NCBI GenBank assembly: GCA_008477525.1 | Contig: SPDT01000006.1 | Span: forward strand, 1,391,501-1,455,500 | Origin: Hypomyces perniciosus | Lineage: Eukaryota; Ascomycota; Sordariomycetes; Hypocreales; Hypocreaceae | Direction: 5' to 3' | Length of the DNA: 64,000 nt | In this document: positions 1 to 8,569 of the stretch, piece by piece | Layout of the letters: every line of letters starts with the position of its first letter | Position numbering within the stretch: the stretch's first letter is position 1 | Program-made: the position numbers and the translations under genes | The notes under the pieces: model-generated | Database searches by the model: none | What the model saw: only the letters and a program-made list of their open reading frames with translations | Told to the model about the DNA's origin: nothing

Positions 1-2
1 AA

Positions 3-359
3 TCGAATGGAGGATGGTCCCAACAACAGTGGGACGCCATATGGGAGCATAGGAATACTCTGTGTTCGACTCCGCGCCAAGGTCCATTCAAATACGACCA
101 GGTCATCAAAAACGTACGCATTCAAGCAAACATACAGGCAGGATTCACGAGCAATCACTGTTATTCCGCACTTGAGCAGATTATCTGGAAGTGCTTCGAC
201 AGTGGTCATGCTAGTGGCCAATCACATTATTCTGGGACATGGAACTCTGATTCAAATGTTCATGAGTGGTATTGGATCAATATGGAAAATCTGAACGGTT
301 GGTGTCCAGCGAGTGTGTCAAAGATAGCGTCTTGTATAAATAGACCTTTGAGATACTAG
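3..359 (+). CDS. 3' end of an unrecognised Cys/Trp-rich protein gene (5' end outside window)
   Basis: Frame 3 is open from the left edge of the window to a TAG at 357-359, about 118 codons without an ATG near its 5' end, so it looks like the last exon of a gene that begins upstream. The peptide is compositionally convincing: aromatic and cysteine rich, with segments such as QWDAIWEHRNTLCSTP, HCYSALEQIIWKCFDSG and EWYWINMENLNGWCP, and six cysteines. The spacing of Cys, Trp and Gly suggests a secreted or extracellular domain, but I do not recognise the family. The competing ATG-initiated frame at 7-294 has a less protein-like composition. An intron inside this stretch cannot be excluded. The open frame is seen; the secreted nature is inferred. 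Confidence 0.45.
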   Translation, partial: SNGGWSQQQWDAIWEHRNTLCSTPRQGPFKYDQVIKNVRIQANIQAGFTSNHCYSALEQIIWKCFDSGHASGQSHYSGTWNSDSNVHEWYWINMENLNGWCPASVSKIASCINRPLRY

Positions 360-959
360 AGTACCTATTAGCATTAGTGCTTCAGTACGCACTCCTGTCA
401 GGTAACGCGGGACTTTAGTGTTGGAAAGGTCTGCTGGGTAGTACTTCGTACTCCGTACGGGGAATTTTAAGGGTCCTAGATTATTATGAGAATTCCTACT
501 TCGTATTTACAAATAGACGAAATACTACTAGTACCGTACTTCGTATACACTCCGTAAATTCGCTGGCCGCCAAACAGCGCCACTGGCCCATATGAGCCCT
601 AGTGTGTCATCCATATATTACTATTTGCACAACTCTCTATTTTGCCCCGCCGCCACGCCCCATCACGAAATTATAGTGTGCATCTATTGCATGATACAGA
701 CGGATCAACATGCGCCAATGACATCAAATAGCCACATTAATTGAAGAAAACACCTTCATGACAAGGGCTCAATACATTCAGCTATCTACTCGTAGTGTGC
801 AGAGAGAGATTTTGGCGGGTGCGGCAAAATTGAAAGTGGTGCAAATAGAGACATACTCCGTGTGCGTGTGTGTGTGTAAACAGGATGTGGCTCGATTCCT
901 AAGCACTATAAATTTAGCCGAGAATCACTTCGTACATGGGAGTCCGCCCGCTGGGAACC
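360..959. other. Intergenic, AT-rich, with TACTTCGTA/TACTCCGTA elements
   Basis: No coding frame is supported here. The stretch contains overlapping copies of the dispersed 9-mer (TACTTCGTA at 442-450, 497-505 and 537-545; TACTCCGTA at 449-457) and a short GT run near 860-876. It is the 3' flank of the partial gene on the left and of the NLR relic on the right. Confidence 0.6.
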
Positions 960-2211
960 CTTGGACGCGTAATGGAGTCACCAACACTGTCCCGGCCTCT
1001 GGCAGAGCGTCCTGGAGAGAATTTCAAGTGACCCTAACGCAATACTGCGATGTTGATGAGCAATACCGAAAGACAGGATTTGATCGAATGCCTTGTCGAG
1101 CAGGAAATCCTTCGCCGATTGGTGGACAAAGTAGACAACTCCCTTCTAGAAGAGTCAGGAAAGAGCTACGAGTACAAAACTAAATAACTTCCTCTAATTC
1201 ACCGTCATCTAAGATCTGACGCAATCTTAGGAGAGAAATTAGCTCCCTCAAGGTGATGGGGCGATATACCACCGCCGTAGCATTGTTCAGCCGATTCTCA
1301 GTAGCTTAGCAGAAGAAACAAGGTATAGAAACCGCAAGATCCTTCTTCAACTCATCAAGATGCTACACAGGAGCATCATCTTGCCTTTTCCAGGGTCGCC
1401 TTTGATTTAAAGTAACCAGTTCTGCGGGCTGTCACGAAATTGCTTCAAGTCATGGTGGAGCAGACACACCAAGCTTCAGCACCACTCCATCTTCGATAGA
1501 ACATAGACGATTCCTTGACTGTTGAGACGTGGTTCAGTCACCGGGTTCAACGGGATCTATATATCTTTAGCGGGTTAATTTCTATAGAATTTATTGGCCG
1601 GAAAGGTGGTCTCACATCTAGACCGATGCAGACGCCAACCCAGGCGATGGCAGCCTGTGGAGAGGCGTTTACTGCCTGGTCTAGGATCTCCTTCACGGCG
1701 AATATAGCTTGAATCTTACATTCGACCCCTCGCTTGATGGTGACATCCTTCTCGGTTCGTTTCAATCCAGCCTCAATGAGCTGCTTCGTTTGACCTCGTT
1801 TTTGGGTGACGCGATGTTAGGAGAGCTTGAGTCGCCACCGTGAAGCTCATCCGACAGTATTTTTTCGTATGCCTCAACGATCTTGGCTTCGCTCTCTTTG
1901 CGTCCATCGTACGCTTCGTTCCAGAGCTGCTCGTGGAGGTTTCGTGAAACGGTCTCAGGCTCTGAATTGGTGGCTGGGGATTGTACATTTTTGCCGCCTA
2001 GGCTATTATGCATGTGTATTCTTGGTGGTGGTGATGCTGCGGCCTCTGGTTCTTCTAACCGCGCAGGCAGCGTTGCTAAACATTCATAGGGGCCAGAATT
2101 GACCAACTGGGCGTTGGACTCTGATGAGGTTGGAGTTTCGGCCAAGGATGCGGGGCTCGATGTCGATTGTGTTGGTTCTCTAACTGGTCCGTGTACGCGT
2201 TTGAACCTCAC
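960..2211 (-). pseudogene. Decayed NWD/NACHT-type NLR (STAND NTPase) gene
   Basis: Reading the minus strand from 2211, the first frame gives a Ser/Pro-rich start, then LWNEAYDGRKESEAKIVEAY, typical of the N-terminal domain of fungal NACHT-NTPases. Near 1795 the frame shifts and continues as KQLIEAGLKRTEKD and SPQAAIAWVGVCIGLD. A 59-bp intron (1615 down to 1557, GTGAGA...TATAG) then restores PLNPVTEPRLNSQGIVYVLS. An in-frame TGA replaces a Trp in the MEWYW-like motif, and another stop precedes a P-loop at 1400-1380 (GDPGKGKM, normally ending GKT). A second frameshift leads to HLDELKKDLAVSIPCFFC, then a stop and ATENRLNNATAVV. After what looks like a deletion the late-domain motif VYFVHQSAKDFLLDKAFDQI appears near 1130-1090, with SLEILSRTL near 1030. 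No WD40 or ankyrin repeats were found downstream. The family assignment is recognition of conserved motifs; the breaks are seen directly. Confidence 0.8.
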
Positions 2212-2656
2212 TTTAAATCTGTCCTAGAATTTTGGGGCCATGATCAAGTGAGTTGGAAAAGTGGTCGGCGAGAGATGATCATCATCACCATCTGTCGGGT
2301 GATTTCACAGGGGTTGGCGTTTAGCTATGCATGGCCATGTTGGGTTGGGCCCTAATGAGAATGCGTGCTTGCAGCAGACAAACAAACAGCGCCCAAAGGG
2401 GCAAATAGAATAGTCGACGATTGAACCGTTCGCAGCCAGCTTGTAAAATGACCTTTTGACCAACATGAAATCGTAACATAAATAAATTAGGGTCTGAAAC
2501 ATCCGGATGCTTCATAGAGATACTTGGAGCCTTGTCATGAACCCCTCATTTCTAGCTTCAAGTTCGAAGACCCGACATCAACCCAATGCCCTCTCCACAG
2601 GGCCTTCAAAATAGCTTCACAAGCCTAAACGCCATTTCTATAGCCTTCGGTTTACT
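2212..2656. other. Divergent spacer between NLR relic and HET gene
   Basis: No supported gene. This 445-bp interval lies between the 5' ends of the minus-strand NLR relic and the plus-strand HET gene, so it probably holds both promoters. I saw no clear motif. Confidence 0.5.
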
Positions 2657-4667
2657 ATGTTGGCCAACAATAGGTATTTTCCACCTCCGAAAACTGACGC
2701 ATCTTGTCAGTGGTGCCAGGATCTGGACCTCTCTCGCCCTGGTATTGACGGCATTTTGGGTATTCCGCTGGGACACTTACAGACCTCCGCAGTATCAGGC
2801 TGTTCGTGCTGCAAGCTTTTGATCAAAACACTAGGCCTGCCTGGTCTTGACCCTCCCGAAAAGCAAGAATTGATTGGCATGACTCTGTTCTCTGGTGTCG
2901 AGCCCAAAGGCTCCAAGCCGCTTCCTATGACGGCGAGGCTTCAAACCGAGTTTACACATTTCGCAGAGATTGAATTATACACAGAAACCGGTACATTGAA
3001 ACTGAACCTAGCTACTGAGCACGAGTTCTAACATCACCTCACCTGAAGATCCGATTCATTGTATTACCAGTATTGGCAGCGCCCGTAACATCGAAGCAGA
3101 TGCCTCTTCCAAGCGTTGTGTGGATTTAATGAAATCATGGATGGACGACTGTTCATCGAACCACGGCAACTGTCGGCATCCAGAAACTAGCTTATTGCCG
3201 GATAGGGTTTTGGACGTTCGGTCAGATCAAGATCCTCATCTCATCCTCAATCAGAACGGCGAAATGGGGACATACGCAGCCCTCAGCCACTGCTGGGGCG
3301 GACAGGTTTCTCTTAAACTACAAGAAAAAGACCTCAGTAATTGGTGTCGAGGAATCCCAATTCAGGCATTTCCCAAGACGTTTCAACACGCCATCGAGGT
3401 CTGTCGCGCTTTGCAAATCCAGTTTTTGTGGATAGATTCGCTTTGTATCATTCAAGATTCCGCGCAAGACTGGGCCATTCAAGGGTCAAAGATGGACGCT
3501 GTTTACTCAAACTGCCACGTTGCTATTGCCGCTGATGGTGCGCATGACAGTAATCACGGGTTTCTGCGAGACCCACGGCGAAAATTCCCAGTTCTAACAC
3601 TCAATCTCCCACGATGGGCAACCAAGGGTGGCACTTCTGAACTATGCGAGGACAAGGCTAGAGGGGAGGATGTGAAGATATGTGCTCGGAAGAAAGGGGT
3701 CGGGAACATGGACATATTCATGCACCACTCTTGGTCCGCCGACTCCCGCAGCAAGCTCTCGACAAGAGGATGGATCCTCCAAGAAAGTGTACTCGCGCCT
3801 CGTGTTCTTCACTTTACGGCGGAAGAAATATCGTGGGAATGCCGAAGCCTTTCTCAATGCGAATGCCAGACTACACCACACACATTTGCCTACGAAACGC
3901 CAATGAAGCTCCGCCTTCCCACAAAACTAGACCACAAGGAGCACTGGGGAAGATTAGTTCAAGAATTTACCTGCCGTGATCTAACCTATCCGTCTGATCG
4001 TCTGCCGGCCATGTCAGGCATAGCCTCTCACATGCACTCCAAAAGCTCCTCGGTCAAGTTTTACGCGGGACTCTGGAGTGACTCGTTCGCTCAATCATTG
4101 CTATGGTTCTGCCTTGACCGTGGGATGGATTTGCACTCGAAGAAGAAAGGCAGCAACCGTATTCGGCTGTTATCCGCTCCGACGTGGTCTTGGGCATCTG
4201 TCACTGGCCGCGTGATATTCCCTGCGAGTCAGAATACGTCATGTGCTCTAGAAAACCTGCAAGTCGCATGTTCTCCCTCAGGTCCAAACATGTATGGCAC
4301 TGTGTCCTCGGCGACTGTAACGGCAACTGCATACATTTTCCGTGGGAAGTTAATTGAGCACCAAGAACGGAAAGGTGTGTTTGAGGTACAACTCACACCC
4401 ACCAAAGGAGGTGATCACTCTCCCCTGAGAACAGAGGGAGAGGTCTTTCCTGACGTCATTGGAACCCTAATGGAGATCCAAGCTGGTGAGGAAACCATAC
4501 TCTTGGATCCTGTCGGTGACAGCGGCAACAGCTACCTACTTCTAAGGCCCGTGAGCCATGTGTCCTCAACTTATGAACGTGTCGGGATATACATGACTAG
4601 ATCACCCTTGTGTGAGCTTCAGGATATTGGTCTGTTGATGGAACGACAACGGATTACTATCATTTGA
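2657..4667 (+). CDS. HET (heterokaryon incompatibility) domain protein, two exons
   Basis: Exons are 2657-2990 and 3049-4667, giving 650 residues. The 58-bp intron starts GTACAT, ends GAAG, carries a CTAAC branch point about 20 bases before its end, and removes an apparent frameshift at the TAA at 3029. The spliced protein has the usual layout: an N-terminal CxxC region (CQWCQDLDL) and GCSCCKLL, the linker FAEIELYTETDPIHC...SIGSARNI, SWMDDCSSNHGNC, and then the HET domain from about residue 185. That domain shows TYAALSHCWGG, FPKTFQHAIEVCRALQIQFLWIDSLCIIQD, VYSNCHVAIAADGA and, further on, STRGWILQESVLAPRVLHFT. The C-terminal half (LLSAPTWSWASVTG) is also typical. HET proteins act in non-self recognition and programmed cell death after hyphal fusion; the partner of this one is unknown. 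The start at 2657 is the first ATG of the frame and an earlier exon cannot be excluded. It lies head to head with a broken NLR. Confidence 0.88.
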
Positions 4668-6106
4668 TGTGACGTGGCACATCCAGGTTTACGGATATGA
4701 GAGCCTCAGTGTCCGCTCTCCTCGATTGAACCAAAAGGTAGACATCAATGACATTGTCTCATAACGTTCACATATATCCCACATGTGGTCACACATGCTA
4801 TTCATTAGCACTCTCCACCATCGATTAATAATAAGCGTGATCATCAGGCACATACGACCATAGGTAGTGGAACCTTCGGGGCCCCGTCAAGCTCTTGTCT
4901 TAAGTTCAATGTCTTCCATTTTTTCGCATTTCAAGGTTCTAAATTAGAGGTCCGTAATTCTGTTTTTTAGAGGTTACCTGCCATCCTATATCTCTGTCAC
5001 AGTACGCGGTTCAATCTTATTATTGAAGCATCATACAATATGGGTACCTTTTGATGTCTATAACATGATGTTAGCATAATTGTTCTCAATTAATCTAGCA
5101 TTGATACAGCCAATCGGACCAGCGCATCCAATTGACCCGATTCCACAATCACTCTATTAGCGGCGGCCTCGGCAGCTAACGTCCCTCCTCTTCTAGTCCC
5201 TCCTCTTCTAGTCCCTCCTCTTCTAGTCCCTCCTCTTCTAGTCCCTCCTCTTCTAGTCCCTCCTCTTCTAGTCCCTCCTCTTCTAGTCCCTCAGTCTTCT
5301 TTCATTGTAGATTCTGGTAGTATTATAATTGCCGACAGAAACTTCGGAGCCAACGTCGCTATAGCAAAGAATTACGGTTCGGGCTGGGAGGATATTTTCA
5401 CAGTGACACACATTCGCCAAGCAAGTTTGGTATCCAGTTCCCATTAAGGGGAATTCTCATCTTTTGTGAAATGACTAACCATGAGTCTCAGTGGAGTGAC
5501 GGGGCATAAATACAATGGGTGAGCAAATATGAGCTCCTTTCTCTTTTTCTTCTTCTTCTTTAGTTTTAATTTCTTTTCCTCGTTCTCGCTGCTTTTTTTC
5601 GTTTACTACAACAAACTGTTGCTATAAGCCTTTACCCTTCAAATCAATAGAGAGATTGCTAACTTCTCAACGCGGGTGATATATTTGTCCCCACTATTCC
5701 CTATACAGTGTCTAGGATTAGCGCTCCGTGATTCGGGTTTGCTTGTGGTAGACAGATTAGGGTGCTTCGTCATGAGCAAGGCCATCGGAAGGACTCTGTG
5801 GGGATGTTTCCGAGGCTGTTAAGTGGCAAGTTTCATCATTGTTATGTTAAAGGAAATGGAAAATTAAAACTCTTGTAGATCGACGTCCATTGAACTCTGA
5901 AAATTTCCATGTCATCAGGCTCGAGAGTGACTTCAGCACCAATCGACAGGCCAGCAAGCGGAGACTTACACTAAAGAGATGACTAAACGATTAAGTCGTA
6001 ATAATTGCCAGTGAAATTTGAATTTGAATCTTTCAAGGCAGGTAAATGGTGACCTAGTGATCACGCAGTATCAAAAGATGCCCAGCCATGCAAAAAGAAA
6101 ACACAA
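4668..6106. other. Intergenic region holding a 15-bp tandem repeat
   Basis: No gene supported. The stretch is AT-rich with poly-pyrimidine tracts (around 5540-5600) and contains the tandem array at 5181-5292. It lies between the 3' ends of the HET gene and the F-box relic. Confidence 0.6.
5181..5292. repeat. Tandem repeat, 15-bp unit, about 7.5 copies
   Basis: The unit GTCCCTCCTCTTCTA repeats without a visible mismatch from 5181 to 5285 (seven copies) and ends with a partial GTCCCTC. Strand asymmetry is complete (pyrimidine-rich top strand). The unit length is a multiple of three but no supported frame crosses it, so it is a non-coding minisatellite. Confidence 0.97.
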
Positions 6107-6725
6107 CTACCCCCGAAGCACAGCCTTTAAACTGGCAACCTGTTCAGGAGGTAGGCTAATACTTTCCCATGTAAAAAAGTAAGAGTCATCTCGAGAATAT
6201 GGCGGATGTACCCCATCAGTCAGACCCAACAGGTGCATTTTCCACTTATCCCAGAAGGCGAAGCCTAGCAGGCGGAAAGAGTCAAACTTGACACCGGCGA
6301 TTGGCGAGTCATTGCCCAGTGTAACGGATCTAAAATATCTCATACCAACATATTCTAGCTTCAGGACGTCCTCGTCTGGCCCCAGTGCAAGGCGTCATTG
6401 CACTTCACCCGTCAGCTGAGTGGTCCACATGGCACGCAAGGCGCGCATTTCCTCTACCCAGCTGGGCTTCCCTTCATCAACTACATTGGCGGGCGCACCG
6501 ACGAACTTGCGGTCACAGACTGGAACCCAGTTCCCGTTCGGACCGTATGAATGCGTGTAGTCTGTTGAATAGGCGCCACGCGTGTGGTGATGCCCTCATG
6601 AAGTTCCAGAGCGTGTCAAGGCTGGGAAGGCTGGTGACGATTGGAAGCAGGATCTCAGGTGCTAGCAGCTCCAGAGACGCTGGCTGGTCAGGCCAACTGG
6701 ACCTGGCTTTGGCTGGAGAATTCAT
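6107..6725 (-). pseudogene. F-box-like gene relic or intron-bearing fragment
   Basis: The minus strand from 6725 encodes MNSPAKARSSWPDQPASLEL followed by LAPEILLPIVTSLPSLDTLW, NFMRASPHAWRLFN, which matches the F-box-type N-terminus of fungal proteins (hydrophobic PEILL, SLxxLW, ASPxAWRLF). The frame stops at 6513. A second convincing piece in another frame, from about 6343 to the stop at 6107, reads RYFRSVTLGNDSPIAGVKFD, then GFAFWDKWKMHLLGL and SYFFTWESISLPPEQ, a C-terminus seen in such proteins. Between them WTTQLTGEV is recognisable but followed by a stop. The total is much shorter than usual for the family (300-400 residues), and I could not find splice sites that join the pieces convincingly. 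I favour a truncated relic; a short multi-intron gene is possible. Confidence 0.5.
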
Positions 6726-7120
6726 TCCATCTCCCTTTATAGATACCCAGCTGTTCTCAGTCGGTAGAAGGATATACAGGAGCCGGTCTGTTCAACTAGA
6801 CGTATCTATAAATAGCTAGTAACAACGACCTATCACAACAGCAGACAATTCTTCTGACCTCTCTTTGCATTGCCTGACGGCTCTCTTCATGCCCCCGCCC
6901 ACAACGTAATCTGACATAATGGCTACTCAGTTATGACATCAAAATCCCATTCGAGACATGTTCAGAACAGCAGAAAGAGGGGCCGTGATGTCACATACCT
7001 CTATTCAAGCGTGGAAGCACATTATTATATACAGGGGGATAGCGGACACCGGCAGTCCTGTTTAAGAATCAGCTCATTAATTGCTCAACATCGCCAGACC
7101 AAACCCTTTAACTCCCAACA
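6726..7120. other. Divergent spacer between F-box relic and secreted-protein gene
   Basis: No gene supported. A short motif TATAAATAG occurs near 6807-6815 and AT-rich DNA precedes the downstream start codon, consistent with promoter sequence. Confidence 0.4.
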
Positions 7121-7598
7121 ATGTATCTTATTAAAACAGTATATTTCGCTGGCCTTCTCTGTACTGCCGCTGCACAGACTGATCCTTCTATTGATACGCC
7201 AGTGAGCGCAGTAGTATGGCCTATCTCTTATCTCCTTTTCCCTCGAGAAACATATTTTAAAAGCTTGCTAATGAACGTGTCTAATCTATAGAGTTGTAAA
7301 TGCGTTTTGATAGTCTGGTCGGGTACCAGCCCACCCTTTGATATCAGTATTCTTCCAGGCGGCCAAATATCGGCACCTGCATTGGAGAATTTTGGGCGAC
7401 GAACGGACACATCCCTCGAATGGGATGTAAATTTTCCAGCTGGGACGGTCTTACAGTTAAAAGTGAGGTAAGCACAGAATTGATGCGATATTGAAGTGTG
7501 TGAGATACGCGCTGACACTAAACAGAGATGCCAAGGGCGCCATCGGTTATTCAGAGCCATTTACTGTGCAGCCATCTTCGGACTCGTCATGTCATTAG
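7121..7598 (+). CDS. Small secreted protein with Kre9/Knh1-like domain, three exons
   Basis: Exons are 7121-7201, 7292-7467 and 7526-7598, encoding 109 residues. Introns are 90 bp (GTGAGC...CTATAG) and 58 bp (GTAAGC...AAACAG), both with recognisable CTAAT/CTGAC branch points, and the phases close exactly. Residues 1-18 (MYLIKTVYFAGLLCTAAA) form a signal peptide. The mature part has VLIVWSGTSPPFDISILPGG, SLEWDVNFPAGT and VRDAKGAIGYSEPFTVQPSS. This is the beta-sandwich pattern of the Kre9/Knh1 N-terminal family found in Ser/Thr-rich, often GPI-anchored, fungal wall proteins. Unlike those, it has no Ser/Thr tail or GPI signal and ends SSDSSCH, so it should be released outside the cell. Cysteines are few (one in the signal region, the SCKC pair and the terminal one). 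Its role in the wall or in host contact is inference. Confidence 0.85.
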
Positions 7599-8569
7599 AC
7601 GGGTCGTTCAGCCTCCGCCCGACCTCGATGTCCCATGATCCATATGCAGTGTTGTCCTGCGCGCTACCACTCAGTCTCATCTTCAGTAGGAGAAAAACAA
7701 AATGAGAGAAAATACTTGTAACGAGCGAGAAATTTCTGAACACGAAGGGTGCCATTGTGACCAAGACATTCGGTGACCTAGAAACATGTTGCATGATGCA
7801 AGTCTTGCGCCGCGTCTTACAAGACATCTGAGTATATGGGAGTGTCTGTGCCACGCGAACTGATACTGCCTCAGATTCTACACGAAGTAATCTCCTCGTT
7901 AAAGAAGCAAGACAAGATCCCAAAAGTTCACCAATGACCAGTGGTAAATGGAGGAGAATGGGCAAATTTGTTAGACGCTATGTCATCAAAGTTGAATTGA
8001 ATACGATTAAGCTAAAATAATAAAAGATTATAATACTTTAATATTAAAAGTTAAATAAAATAATGATGAAAGAAAATATAAATAAAGTTTACCTTTTTTA
8101 AAAATATAATAGTTGAGCTAAATATACTCCGTACAATAAAGGGCTACGAGTAGGCTAGTAAAACTTGACAAAAGTTTAATAACTCAGGAAGGTTCCTTGT
8201 TTGCTCCTTTATAGACAAGCTATTATTAACTGGCAGATTACTACTTCGGAGCTGGGTCGGTAATAACCAGCGAACACCGGCTGTTGTTATATGTCTTTTT
8301 TGCTCCTTTTTTGCCGTTTTCTCTAATTTTGACTTAGAGTGTAATAGAAGGAATGCTGCCATAGTAGGTGCCGGGTGAAGGTGCCGCCAGGTGAAAGCGC
8401 TGGAGGAGGGACTAATATTTGGAACGCTCAAGTCATCATGATTGTTATCACGTGATCACGCGTCAGGGAGGTCCGCGTTTCGAGTGATCCAGGCTTCAAC
8501 TTCAGGAATCAAGCCGAATACGCATGGATTATTTACTCGGCCGCTTCCCAATTCCTCTTGTGCCTCGGC
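7599..8569. other. Intergenic with a very AT-rich patch
   Basis: No gene supported. Positions about 7980-8130 are strongly AT-rich, with TTTAATATTAAAAGTTAAATA-like sequence unlike the rest of the window, followed by a TACTCCGTA element at 8125-8133. The right part holds the promoter of the AT-hook gene. Confidence 0.55.

Noticed and set aside
758..1183. 141-codon plus-strand frame
   Set aside because: It is antisense to the 3' part of the NLR relic, where recognisable NACHT-family motifs occur on the minus strand. Its own product has no protein-like pattern.
2586..2822. 78-codon hydrophobic frame upstream of the HET gene
   Set aside because: It overlaps the HET N-terminus in another frame, and the HET frame carries the conserved CxxC and GCxxC motifs.
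5181..5292. CRISPR-like array
   Set aside because: The 15-bp units are directly adjacent with no spacers, and the genome is fungal. It is a simple minisatellite.
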